Of a stretch of DNA of 64,000 bases, positions 1-12,727 are shown piece by piece. Source of the DNA: Uloborus plumipes (Eukaryota; Arthropoda; Arachnida; Araneae; Uloboridae). The notes beneath the pieces were generated by a model. That model was not told the DNA's origin. It was given only the letters and a program-made list of their open reading frames with translations, and made no database searches. Both the position numbers and the translations under genes were made by a program. The stretch spans positions 62,001 to 126,000 of the forward strand of contig JAXGGA010001631.1 in assembly GCA_038373865.1 (NCBI GenBank), read 5' to 3'. The first letter of the stretch is position 1, and every line of letters begins with the position of its first letter.

Positions 1-1541
1 AATATTAAAAAAAATTTTATAAACAAAAATTTATTTAATATTATGTTAGTCTATTTTTTTTAATTATACATTTTAATTACATATTTTAAATAAGTAAAAT
101 TACATTCATTTTAAGAAATGGGCAATTACAAAAATGCTGTGATGCGAGAAATAAAACAAATTAAATAATTTCAAGAACGGTGAAAATACATCTCACCAGG
201 AAACCACACGATAGTTAAATGATAAAAAAAAAAATTAGATAAATAGAAATCCAAAGAGCATTGTAAAACATGTTTCTGAACGCATAAAATACTTGGTTTT
301 GTATCACCGTTATTGAAATATTAGGTCTTAAAATCTGCAAAATTAAAAAAAAGAAAGAAAGAAAATCTCCAAATTATGCTACATTTCTTGAAAAATGGAA
401 CACACCTTTCACACGATTTGTAGATGAATGCAGACGGTGAAGTTACGTGATCAATTTCTCGCAAAATCTTTAAATTTGTAATTCTTAAAATCTTGGCCAG
501 GCTTTAAGATCTCATACCTCGATAACAGACGGACGAGGGCTAATAATTTTTGCGTTAAAAATATATGTATCTTTCGATTTCAACATTTCTCATCTCATTA
601 TTACATCATTCGTGTGGTTCCCCGGTCAAATATCACTTTAAAAGAAATAAATAAATCTATAATTTTTTTTATTTTAGGTTTAATTTTTTTTTTTAAATTA
701 AAAAAACTAATAAAAACATACATTTTTTAGCGATTTACATGTGTGGGTGCACCCCCTACACATAATTCTGCCGGCACCCATAACGAGCTGATAGGTATCA
801 GTAGTCAGTAGGCAGGAGCGTATACAGAAATAGTTTTTGGGATAGGTCCCAAAAAGTAAAGTGTCTTCTAGGATGGTCCTTATTTTTCAACTTTGTTTTT
901 TCCTAAGTTTTACCCCTCATTTTTTTACATCGGGTTTAAAACTAACACGAGAAAAAAAAAAGGTCCATTCCCACAATTATAAATGGTGCCCCGCAGAGAC
1001 GATAAATGTGACCACGTAAAATATATATTATATATATGTTTTTCTTCCAATTTAAATTCATTTCGTTAAAACATAATTTGATGTCCCATAATAAACTAAC
1101 TGTATCAAATATGCATCAAAATATAGTTTTAAATTTATTGATATAGTATGTTGCGAACGAGAGCACCCCGAGTTCAGATAACGAAGCAATCCGAACGGAA
1201 CTGCTTACAGTGCCAAAGAACGATAAGTGACAGCTTACCGGGGTGGTGGTCCTCTTGTATGCTGCAAAAACGTATGTATTTTATGTTTAAACAATTTCAT
1301 TGATTAATTTAGTTATTACTACTACAAAATATTTGTTTTAAATGGAAATAGAAATTATATGTAAATTGTTATTACAAAAATTGAAGAATTTGGCTCCTTT
1401 TCATTTTTGTGGTACGTGTTATTGCCAATTTTTTTTAATGAAATTTTTACCAGTTACTTACTGACCAAAAATAAAGAAATAGATACTAAGACTTATAAGA
1501 ATATAAAATAAATTTTTGGCCAAAAGCTAAGAACCACCCAA

Positions 1542-1543
<2 letters not shown>
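1..1543. other. AT-rich intron, two interspersed-repeat fragments
   Basis: No gene or exon seen. About 240-640 resembles 54575-54880 (shared stretches around AGAGCATTG.AAAACATGTT and TGGTTCCCC), so both are copies of an unidentified interspersed repeat. From 813 (CAGGAGCGTATACAGAAATA) to about 900 it resembles the left end of the hAT-like element at 41938. The rest is unremarkable AT-rich DNA. Confidence 0.6.

Positions 1544-1637
<94 letters not shown>
1544..1637. repeat. (TA)n microsatellite
   Basis: An almost pure TA tract of about 94 bp next to the left end of the Tc1-like element at 1638. The TA target duplication merges with it. Long YIYIYI reading frames here are translation of the repeat, not genes. 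Confidence 0.98.
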
Positions 1638-1640
<3 letters not shown>

Positions 1641-2855
1641 TGAAGTGACAAAAGTCATGGGATACCTCTTAATATCGTGTCGGCCCTCCTTTTGCCCGGC
1701 GAAGTGCAACAACTCGACGTGGCATGGACTCAACAAGTCGTTGGAAGTCTTCTGCAGGAATATTGAGCCATGCTGTCTCGATAGACGTCCATAATTGTGA
1801 AAGCGTTGATGGGGCAGGATTTTGGGCACGAACAGACCTCTCGATGGTGTCCCATAAATGCTCAATGGGATTCATGTCGGGCGATCTAGGTGGCCAAATC
1901 ATTCGTTGGAATTGTCCAGAATTTTCTTCAAACCAATTGCGAACAGTTGTGGCCCGGTGACATGGCGCATTGTCATCCATAAAAATCCCATCGTTGTTTG
2001 GGTACATGAAGTCCATGAATGGCTGCAAGTGATCTCCAAGTAGCTGCACATAAGCATTTCCAGTCAATGTTCGGTCCAGTCGCACTAGAGGACCAAGTCC
2101 ATGCCATGAAAAAACAGCCCACACCATTACGGAGCCACCACCAGCTTGAACAGTGCCTTGCTGACAGTTTGGGTCCATGGCTTCGTGGGGTCTGCGCCAC
2201 ACTCGAACCCTACCATCGGCTCTTACCAGCTGAAATCGTGACTCATCGGACCAGGCCACGGTTTTCCATTCATCTAGGGACCAACCGATATGCTCACGTG
2301 CCCACGAGAGTCGCTGCAAGCGATGTCGTTCTGTCAGTAAAGGCACTCGAGTCGGTCTTCTGCTGGAATAGCCCAAGAAATCCAAATTTCTCCGCACAGT
2401 TCTAGCAGACACGTCCATTGTACGTCCCACATTGATTTCTACGGTGATTTGACGCAGTGTTGCTTGTCTGTTAGAATTTACGACTCTTTGCAGACGTCGC
2501 CGGTCTCGATCTTTAAGTGCAGGCGGTCGACCACTGCGCTGTCCATGGTGGGATGTTATGCCTGAAATTTCATACTCTCGGCACACTCTTGACACAGTGG
2601 ATCTGGGAATGTTGAATTCTCTAACGATTTCCGAAATGGCATGACCCATGCGTCTAGCTCCAACTAACATTCCGCGTTCAAAGTCTGTTAATTCACGTCG
2701 TGCGGTCATCATCACGTTAAAACCTCTTCACATGAATAACTTGAACAGAAATGAAAGCTCTGTAAAAGCACTGCGCATTTATACCTGTTCTATGCGATGC
2801 TACTGCCAGCTGAAAATTGGCATATTGCTATCCCATGACTTTTGTCACTTCAGTG
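1638..2855 (-). mobile_element. Complete Tc1-like DNA transposon, copy 1
   Basis: A 1218-bp element with terminal inverted repeats (CACTGAAGTGACAAAAGTCA at each end, continuing TGGGATA) and TA target duplications at 1636-1637 and 2856-2857. The left end sits at the edge of a long (TA)n tract. It carries one intact transposase gene on the minus strand. A near-identical copy lies at 51153-52366 in the opposite orientation. Intact ends and an intact gene suggest recent, possibly continuing, activity. Confidence 0.95.
1669..2712 (-). CDS. Tc1/mariner-type transposase, intact
   Basis: A 347-residue cut-and-paste transposase, about the usual Tc1 length. The N-terminal half holds paired helix-turn-helix DNA-binding domains, including a segment reading IPRSTVSRVCREYEISGI. 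The catalytic half has all three acidic positions: AWSDESRF (first D), IFMDDNAPCHR (second D) and SPDMNPIEHLWD (E). I count 36 residues between the second D and the E, against 34 in classic Tc1. The likely start is the ATG at 2712-2710. Reading on upstream adds only a GTG, not used as a eukaryotic start. No stop or frameshift is present. The gene has no visible link to the host AGAP gene. Confidence 0.95.
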   Translation of the reverse strand: MMTARRELTDFERGMLVGARRMGHAISEIVREFNIPRSTVSRVCREYEISGITSHHGQRSGRPPALKDRDRRRLQRVVNSNRQATLRQITVEINVGRTMDVSARTVRRNLDFLGYSSRRPTRVPLLTERHRLQRLSWAREHIGWSLDEWKTVAWSDESRFQLVRADGRVRVWRRPHEAMDPNCQQGTVQAGGGSVMVWAVFSWHGLGPLVRLDRTLTGNAYVQLLGDHLQPFMDFMYPNNDGIFMDDNAPCHRATTVRNWFEENSGQFQRMIWPPRSPDMNPIEHLWDTIERSVRAQNPAPSTLSQLWTSIETAWLNIPAEDFQRLVESMPRRVVALRRAKGGPTRY

Positions 2856-3252
2856 TATATCGCACACCTACTTCAATAGTGTCACAACTCAAAACTCCGC
2901 TTTTTTCAGGAAACGCGAAAAATTGTTTCCGCCGCTGATATTATTATTCTGGGCTTGAAAGTCATGACAAAATGTGAGATAGTCCATTAAAATCGAATTT
3001 CAGACGTTATTTGGTAACCTTCCCTATTTGATATTTTGTTATCGTGAAAATTAGCTAATTTTCCATAGCAAGTGAATCGTCGGGATAGCATGTGAATCGT
3101 CTACACCGATTCAACTGCTATCTGGTGGCCACTGAATTCCCTCAAGTTAGAACGGTTTTTTGAGATTGATAGAGCTTTTTTTTCTGAATCCAGTGATACC
3201 AATAACTCAAAATCGTCATATTTTGAGTTGTAACACTATTGAAGCAATGGTG

Positions 3253-4765
<1,513 letters not shown>

Positions 4766-4775
4766 TATATATATA

Positions 4776-5416
4776 CAGGGTGTCCACTCCAATCGTGGAC
4801 CAATAGCTAATTTCTAAACCGTTAGAGATAAGCATATAGTTTATTTGGGAAATAATCTCCAAATTATGAAAGGAATTTTGTGTCTATTCAATGTTTTTCA
4901 AAAAATCAAATTTTGAAAGAGTTACGAAATTTAAATTTTTATACAGCCCCCCAGTCCTATCAATCATATTTAGTAAAACATTCTTGACACTGTAACGTTT
5001 AAAACTAAAAAAAAATCACTCTTCTACGACAAAAATTGACCGAGTTATGACGTTTTGAGAAATCAAGATTTTGCATTGTTTCATGACGTCATCGAGAGGG
5101 ACCGTATGCGAAATCCTTCAAAATCTTGATTTTTCAAAACGTCATAACTCGGTCAATTTTTGTCGTAGAAGAGTGATTTTTTTTTAGTTTTAAACGTTAC
5201 AGTGTCAAGAATGTTTTACTAAATATGATTGATAGGATTGGGGGGATGTATAAAAATTTAAATTTCGTAACTCTTTCAAAATTTGATTTTTTGAAAAACA
5301 TTGAATAGACACAAAATTCCTTTCATAATTTGGAGATGTTTTCCCAAATGAACTATATGCTTATCTCTAACGGTTTAGAAATTAGCTATTGGTCCACGAT
5401 TGGAGTGGACACCCTG
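4776..5416. mobile_element. Palindromic (hairpin) element, copy 1
   Basis: A 641-bp element of two 297-bp inverted arms (4776-5072 and 5120-5416) around a 47-bp loop. Ends are CAGGGTGTCCACTCCAATCG and its reverse complement, with TA duplications at 4774-4775 and 5417-5418, which suggests mobilisation by a Tc1/mariner transposase. No open reading frame of note. The transcript would fold into a long hairpin. The second copy is at 6972-7622. Confidence 0.93.

Positions 5417-5506
<90 letters not shown>
5417..5506. repeat. (TA)n microsatellite
   Basis: TA tract of about 90 bp following the right end of the hairpin element. Confidence 0.97.
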
Positions 5507-5509
<3 letters not shown>

Positions 5510-5806
5510 CGTTCTCTGAGGTTTCTCCAAAATGTTTTTAAAGAGCCCTAAAATTTCAAGTACATAATATTCAACTTGTTTACTATTATAATCAACATTC
5601 AAAAAAAGGACTCGAACATCCTCGTCTACACCGATTCAACTGCTATCTGGCGGCCACTGAATTCCCTCAAGTTAGAACGGTTTTTTGAGATTGATAGAGC
5701 TTTTTTTTCTGAATCCAGTGATACCAATAACTCAAAATCGTCATATTTTGAGTTGTAACACTATTGAAGCAATGGTGCGATATATATATATATATATATA
5801 TATATA

Positions 5807-6879
5807 GGGGAGAGTGGTAATGAATGGGCCATGGTGATGAATGGGCCACTAACAAAATATGAAAAAGTATTTGCATGATTTTTTTTTTTTTTTTGATGCC
5901 ATCAATAGATGTAGCTATTTGTTTTACTAAACTCATCCAATTTTCATTCGTTTGCGCTGAGCCATTTTCAAACTAGAGTGGCATGGTCAAGAATCTGACT
6001 GAAAAGTAAGTTTTTCACTTTTTAGCAAAACATTTCCTAGCTAAACTGTACCTAGTATTTCACTGGATACATATGTATAAGTTAGTCTTTCCATATCTAT
6101 AAACTAATTTTAAGATGTATTTTGATGTTATTTAAATTCAATGTACTCAAAAATCTTAAATGTATTCTAAAAGTATAGGTGGGGCTGAATGGCCACTATG
6201 TCATGGTAATGAATGGGCCACCTAAATATTGTTTTTCTTCCTTTTCTTTGGATTTTTGCATTAATATGAAACACAACTGACTGACATAGATAGATTAAGA
6301 TTACTGTCGTCAAAATAGGTTTGTAGTAACTTCTAAATATAATTTGCAGATCTATATTATATTCCTATAGTACAATAGACCTCTGGTCGCAGTGCGTGGC
6401 TTGAAAAAGACCCCCCTCTCTCCTGCATATTATATTCCTCACAGTACAATTTCATTTTCTTTCTTGGTAACTTAAGTTAGATATTTCTTATTCCCGATGT
6501 CTAGCAAACTTAAAAAAAAATTTGAATTTTGACAAGTTTGAAAATGAAGATTAAGTTTTTGAAAGTGATTTTTAATACTATTTTTGAAATATATAAATTT
6601 TGTTAAATCATAGTATGTATTATCTGTTATTTTTTTATATATATTTGATGTTATTTATTTCTTACAATCTCATTATTTAGTCATTTTTCTGATACAATTG
6701 GTATGCTTCAGTTTTATTTTAATTGCATCAGTTTTTATGTTTATATAATTTTAAATCAGTACGATTTTGTATCATCATGTCAAGTGCCACATTTATTTTG
6801 TCATATTCAGCAAATAAAAGATTAAATCCACATGTTTTCATTGAATTCATTTAGTGGCCCATTCATTACCACTCTCCCC
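5807..6879. mobile_element. Non-autonomous DNA element with GGGGAGAGTGG ends
   Basis: A 1073-bp element with inverted termini GGGGAGAGTGGTAATGAATG (left) and its reverse complement (right), both continuing GGCCA. TA duplications are at 5805-5806 and 6880-6881. The motif AATGAATGGGCCA recurs near the left end and again at about 6207. No transposase seen. TA duplication and G-rich ends fit a Tc1/mariner superfamily (pogo/Tigger-like) MITE. It sits inside (TA)n in the second duplication unit only. Confidence 0.88.
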
Positions 6880-6937
6880 TATATATATATATAAAATAAA
6901 TAAATAAATATATAAAATATATATATATATAAAATAT

Positions 6938-6971
<34 letters not shown>
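6880..6971. repeat. Imperfect (TA)n and AATA-rich tract
   Basis: TA repeats interrupted by AAATAAATAAATA and AAAATATATA units, between the element ending at 6879 and the hairpin element starting at 6972. Confidence 0.9.
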
Positions 6972-7622
6972 CAGGGTGTCCACTCCAATCGTGGACCAAT
7001 AGCTAATTTCTAAACCGTTAGAGATAAGCATATAGTTTATTTAGGAAAAAATCTCCAAATTATGAAAGGAATTTTGGGTCTATTCAATGTTTTTCATAAA
7101 ATCAAATTTTGAAAGAGTTACGAAATTTAAATTTTTATACAGCCCCCCAGTCCTATCAATCATATTTAGTAAAACATTCTTGACACTGTAACGTTTAAAA
7201 CTAAAAAAAAATCACTCTTCTACCACAAAAATTGACCGAGTTATGACGTTTTGAAAAATCAAGATTTTGAAGGATTTCGCATACGGTCCCTTAAGCGATC
7301 GCTCGATGACGTCATGAAATAATGCAAAATCTTGATTTTTCAAAACGTCATAACTCGGTCAATTTTTGTGGTAGAAGAGTGATTTTTTTTTAGTTTTAAA
7401 CGTTACAGTGTCAAGAATGTTTTACTAATTATGATTGATAGGACTGGGGGGCTGTATAAAAATTTAAATTTCGTAACTCTTTCAAAATTTGATTTTTTGA
7501 AAAACATTGAATAGAAAAGAAATTCCTTTCGTAATTTGGAGATTTTTTCCTAAATAAACTATATGGTTATCTCTAACGGTTTAGAAATTAGCTATTGGTC
7601 CACGATTGGAGTGGACACCCTG
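6972..7622. mobile_element. Palindromic (hairpin) element, copy 2, loop inverted relative to copy 1
   Basis: A 651-bp element with two 297-bp arms (6972-7268 and 7326-7622) and a 57-bp loop, TA duplications at 6970-6971 and 7623-7624. The arms match copy 1 but carry their own diagnostic base on both sides (TACCACA here, TACGACA in copy 1). The loop is the reverse complement of the copy 1 loop, plus 10 extra bases. Confidence 0.93.
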
Positions 7623-7667
<45 letters not shown>

Positions 7668-7696
7668 ATTATATATATATATATATATAATATATA

Positions 7697-7733
<37 letters not shown>
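7623..7733. repeat. Imperfect (TA)n microsatellite
   Basis: TA tract broken by TAATA and TTATA interruptions, the counterpart of 5417-5506 in the other duplication unit. Confidence 0.95.
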
Positions 7734-7736
<3 letters not shown>

Positions 7737-7853
7737 CGTTCTATGAGGTTTCTCCAAAATGTTTTTAAAGAGCCCTAAAATTTCAAGTACATAATATTTT
7801 TCAACTCGTTTACTATTATAATCAACATTCAAAAAAAGGACTCGAACATCCTC

Positions 7854-8469
7854 TTAAAAAGTGCAAATCCGGGAAGATTTGTTAAATGAAAATTTTCACG
7901 AGTGAAATACTTTTCTTTTTATTTCATTTATATATATCTTTTACATATAACATAATTTGGATCCAGAATAACATTGAAGCATCCCAGTAACACAAGCAGA
8001 AGTACAGATCCAAAAGTTTGACGCTTTTCTAATACACAAGTTCGGTTCAGCTCTTTCAATTTAGAATAAAAGAAAGGCAAGAGGAGCATCGGGAGGGAAG
8101 ACAAATTCGAAGGTTTAAAACTTTTTCAGAGCTATCCATTGTTGTATCCCTTTTTAAAATGAAACTCAGAAAAAAAAAATTACGAGCCAAGTTTCGGCCG
8201 CGGCAATTTGGATGATACTTCTAACTATTGTAAAATTCAAGTACTTCTTGGGGTCCGTAGTAGGTGAAAATAAAATTCAAGGATTTTAAAAGAACAGTGA
8301 AATTCTATATGCAGCACCTGGGAAAAGTTTATTTCTGTACAAATCAGACAGCAAAGTAGAAAAATCTTAAAGTCATTTTGTTGTTAAAATGTCAAAGCTT
8401 GCTTCTTGCCAACGATCATTGATTCACATCAGTTCCTTTTTAAACCTGGCTATTTTGATTTAAAGGTGT
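7854..8469. other. Intron, nothing recognised
   Basis: AT-rich non-coding DNA between the tandem duplication and the satellite. No open frame, RNA gene or terminal repeat seen. Confidence 0.6.
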
Positions 8470-9050
8470 GCGGGTCTTTCACACTTTTATTTTCTTTTTT
8501 TCACGGTGATGATTTAGTGATTGCAGAAAAATGTAAATGTGTTATAGGTCGTATTTAGCTTTTAAAGATATTTTTCACATTGATTATTATCATATTTTGC
8601 TATAATTTAAATGAATGCGTTGTGTTAATCACCTTTTTTGGCTATTAATTACATACACTAGTAGCGCGGGTCTTTCACACTTTTATTTTCTTTTTCTTAC
8701 GGTGATGATTTACTAAATGCATAAAAATGTAAATGTGTTATAGGTCGTATTTAGCTTTTAAAGATATTTTTCACATTGATTATTATCATATTTTGCTATA
8801 ATTTAAATGAATGCGTTGTGTTAATAACCTTTTTTGGCTATTACATACACTAGTAGTGCGGGTCTTTCACACTTTTATTTTCTTTTTCTTACGGTGATGA
8901 TTTACTAAATGCATAAAAATGTAAATGTGTTATAGGTCGTATTTAGCTTTTAAAGATATTTTTCACATTGATTATTATCATATTTTGCTATAATTTAAAT
9001 GAATGCGTTGTGTTATTAACCTTTTTTAGCTATTGCATAACACTAGTAGC
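8470..9050 (+). repeat. Three-unit tandem repeat, ~195-bp period
   Basis: Units begin at 8470, 8666 and 8858 with GCGGGTCTTTCACACTTTTA and end near ACACTAGTAG. Periods are 196 and 192 bp. Units 2 and 3 are more alike (both have TTCTTACGGTGATGATTTAC) than unit 1, so unit 2 or 3 arose from the other most recently. No coding potential. Confidence 0.93.
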
Positions 9051-10238
9051 GTGTTTTACTTATTTTTCGAACTATCCGCGGTGCTCGTTTATCCGTGCCA
9101 CCCTAAAGTGAAGATAATCAGGAGTTTACTGCAGTTTAATACCAATTTCGCACTTTGATTTTTCTAATGTTTGTTACTAATTTAATGGACGAAAATGAAA
9201 TTTTATGTAATATTACTATTGCTCTGTCAAATAATAATTTCAACACCTTTGTTGACATCATTTTTTTGAATTGAAATACATAAATAAATAAAAAGTTTCT
9301 CGAAGTACCCCAAGCAACTGCACCAAACGTGTCACGTTCATATAAGTTACGTATAAATGAATAAGTTGTTATTCTGCGTAATAAGCAACGAAATGAAATT
9401 TGTAAGAGTTGTTTTGAAAGGAAACACTCACAAGTTTTGGCAGAGTTTTATCAACTTATTTCACTAAGCAGAAATAACAAAAATAATAAACTTTATATCG
9501 TTTATTTGTTATTCAACATAAGTTACAACAATAATAATTCTTGCATTTACACAAATTTGTTACAGAATTAATCAAGATAATTTGTTTTAAGAGCTACATG
9601 TTTAAATACGATTTCAAATAATATTAAGAATGTAAAATATATTTTTAAATCGTTACATTTTATGAATTAGAAAAAAAAGAAAAAGATCATAACGCGTAAA
9701 TTTTTTGTTTAAAATATTTTTTAAATAATTGATTAGTTATAGAAAAACTAACATGATCTTTCAATAGGTCAGTTTTTTTTACTATATAAAATCCGATAAA
9801 ACTTGTGGTACAACTGCTTTTGCTTCTGGCTGGAAAGTTATTGAATATTTAGATCCAACTTCTTAACACCAAGTTTTTCTCAATTAAAAAAATTCTATTT
9901 AGCTCCATAGGAACCTTGGATATATCTACTAAATATGGTTCAAATACCAGTTTCACAGTAAGGATGTGTGCCAGTCAAAATCTTAAAATATTTTAGTATA
10001 TTCTTGTATTGAAGACTTCAAGACACCTACATATTCATGGAATGTTTCGTTTTGTTATCCAGCTTTAGGCTGAGGATTAACGATAGTTCAACACGAATGA
10101 TATCTTGTTATGCACGTGATTTGGACTACTTAACGCGCAAATTTTTTAATCGATACATAGGTTATTACAACTCTAAAAGCGGCCACAATGACATTAAATC
10201 CTTAGAAATAATACATATCGAGTTAAAAATGAAACTTA
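9051..10238. other. Intron, nothing recognised
   Basis: AT-rich DNA with no exon, RNA gene or repeat structure that I can support. A short open frame starting at about 10037 is unremarkable. Confidence 0.55.
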
Positions 10239-10427
10239 GGGCCGAATTCAAGTGAAACACCATTGCAATCGCTTCGAGGCGATCGTAATTGCAATCGCTA
10301 CTGGAAGTCGAATTATGATAGAATAGCATCTCGTGCCGATTGTTAACGTTTCACTTGAATCCAAATTTGGGAATTTGCGTTTGCATTGGTGAATTGCGAT
10401 CGTCCGTGTTTCACTTGAATTCCGGCC
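10239..10427. mobile_element. PIF/Harbinger-type MITE
   Basis: A 189-bp element with termini GGGCCGAATTCAAGTGAAAC and, reversed from the right, GGCCGGAATTCAAGTGAAAC. It has 3-bp TTA duplications at 10236-10238 and 10428-10430. The 3-bp T-A-rich duplication is typical of PIF/Harbinger. Inside, TTTCACTTGAATcc recurs at about 10349. No coding capacity. Confidence 0.85.
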
Positions 10428-10430
10428 TTA

Positions 10431-11628
10431 AAGTCTTCCAAATGTTGATTCCCTTTTCCAGTGAATTTCATATCATTTATGAAGAAGGCTAACTTATGGA
10501 TACTAATTGAACCTCAGATTTACTTTTCCTATGATACATCGTACGCTTGTAATGACCCATTAAAACTTTTGATTAAGAGGGAAATGACAAGTAATATTAA
10601 CGGCCAAAGTCGTCACGTTTCAAAATGCTTCGTTATAAAAAGAATTTCCACATTAAAAATAATTTAAAGAAATAAACAAGGCATTTTTAGAAAGAAAATG
10701 CTTTTCTTCGGTATAAATAAGTATAAAACAACTACCACAAAACTCAATAAAAAGTTAAATGATTATAAGAAATATATATGTACAAATAGAAAAAATCCAC
10801 ACAACATAAATCATATGCGACGACATTTGGTTATGTATTATGAAAATGACACACTTCCCAGAACACAAAAATTACAGCTGAAGTAATATTTTTAATCTAT
10901 CATTGAAAGAACTTTAAAATACAGAACAGAAAGTTATAACTAAGCTACTTATAATTTATTATCACATTCATTACTTCGGAATTGATTGTTTATATGCCGT
11001 TAAATAAGTAATAATTATTTATGTTCTCTGTTTACACTCTAACAAAGTTCCTGACGTTAAGGTAAACCCGCTGTTTTTCGAAACAAATTTACCAGCGCAC
11101 TTGCTAAAAATCAAGCGATAAAGAATATTTAAGATTACTTTCATTCGATAATATTTTTAATGAAAATTAAGAAAACAAACGCTATCCCAAGCTTAAAAGG
11201 TCAAATGTCCACTAGACATTGCGCTCTAAGCGACGTATTTATCTGCAATAGAACTATTGTCTATTTTTAACTGAAAGATTACTGCCGAAAAATTCCCCAC
11301 CTCCCCTTTAAAACCTACTTTCCCACCTGTACCGTTATAAAAGCATACCAATCGAAACACACGATTCCACTGATCTACAGCTCGAAACAGATACGAACAT
11401 ATATTTCATTCTCCTACAATTAGAAATAGGATAATTCGTAAACAAAAACCCCCGCAACAAGCACAGGACGCACAAGTTCCCCGAGAGTCGGTGCTTTGAT
11501 TGAGTTAAACAGAGAGCAGCGGAATAAATAGTCCATCAAAATAAGTACGGAGTCTGTGAATCAAATTGCGAAGTACTATTTGGATACTGTATTAGAGAAA
11601 TAGCAAGAGGTGGAAGGAACAGACTTAC
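10431..11628. other. Intron, nothing recognised
   Basis: No gene seen. Composition becomes less AT-rich from about 11290 towards the possible first exon at 11629-11755. Confidence 0.5.
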
Positions 11629-11755
11629 CGTGCGGCAGGACCCTCATCGAAACATGACGACCATGTCGTCTGCCCGCGGCTCAGGAATCGATCGATACAG
11701 CGCCCTCTTTCGTCACCCGATTGTTCGGCGCCGAAATTTCTTTTCTTACATTTAT
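11629..11755 (-). promoter_or_regulatory. Possible alternative promoter and first exon inside the AGAP gene
   Basis: A GC- and CpG-richer block in AT-rich intron, on the same strand as AGAP. Read on the minus strand it ends in a consensus donor (G|GTAAGT, donor bases 11628-11623). Just before it is an ATG at 11647-11645 opening MRVLPH plus one base. An in-frame TGA lies 12 codons upstream, so this would be a true start. A second ATG out of frame lies just upstream. The exon would end in phase 1, the same phase as the AGAP exon at 20586-20727, so it could splice into the same downstream exon and give a product lacking the GTPase domain. No homology supports the six residues. The 5' limit at about 11755 is a guess from base composition. 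Confidence 0.4.
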
Positions 11756-12727
11756 TACGGAAAATCTATTTTAAGACCAAAGCAATGGTTTCGTATTTAA
11801 TAAATTATGATTGGGGAATGTGAAATATAGCCACACAGTTTTTTCTAGGGTAGCTGGGTAAGCGTCGACACTGTAATTCAAATACATGTTTCGTTATTAC
11901 TGAGTACGAGGTTTAAGTAAATAGGGCAATAACACGCAGCTGTCTGGACAGTGTCTAAGTGCAGGTACGAAAGGTACTCAGACATTTCAAGTAGCGTAAG
12001 AAAATCGCCAGTTGCTCTGATCATGTATTTGAATAAAAAAAAAAACTAAAATACAATGGTGAACAACAGTTTGAAAAAAATTTTTTGAACAGAATACTAT
12101 AATAATAAGTAATATGCTTTGACAGTTCATAAATCCAAACGAACAAGCACACATTTTCCCACAGCAATGCTGAATAATATTTCGAGAGCACTGGCCTGTT
12201 TACTTAGCACTGTAGTCAATAGATATAGATATTTTTTAGAGGAGAAACTTAATAAAAAAAAGAGAATTACTGAGTAGTCTGTATTCTATTAGTAGTCTTA
12301 TATTAAGACAGTTATACGATATGCAGCACTTTTAAGATAATATGCGTGTCAAACGGGAAAATTAATGAGGACAATGTCAACTATTGTATGTGTGCAAAAG
12401 TTCTACTCTTTTCCTTACATACAAAGCAGAGCAAATAAACGCAAAATGAACAGCACCTCAGTATAACGTTGAACAAAAATTTTCTTAATCAATGCATATA
12501 ATATCATGAGATCCCCAAGACATCAGAACATGGGTAATGTAAGGAACACTTTCCAAAAAAAAAATCAGAAGTGCAAAATTAAACTTCATTAAAAAAAAAA
12601 GCATAAAACGCAATGCGACAGAAGTTCGAAACATTCATCCCCAGCAGAACCAGAACGTTCAAATTTGGTGCAAAAATGGTGTTATTGGTCAAATAACGGT
12701 GCTAAGTGTCCCTTGAACGTTATATTC

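Larger units (their letters stand above)
5622..7853 (+). repeat. Tandem segmental duplication, unit 2
   Basis: Unit 2 repeats unit 1: block 5622-5780 matches 3097-3254, hairpin element 6972-7622 matches 4776-5416, and block 7733-7853 matches 5507-5621. Different from unit 1, a 1073-bp inverted-repeat element (5807-6879) is inserted in the first (TA)n tract. Direct abutment of the two units at about 5622 is the mark of a tandem duplication. Confidence 0.85.

Noticed and set aside
1527..1865. Long frames reading YIYIYI (also at 3142, 5330, 7563, 50816, 50977)
   Set aside because: Translation of (TA)n microsatellites running into transposon ends.
8470..9050. CRISPR-like array
   Set aside because: Directly abutting ~195-bp units without spacers, in eukaryotic DNA: a tandem repeat.
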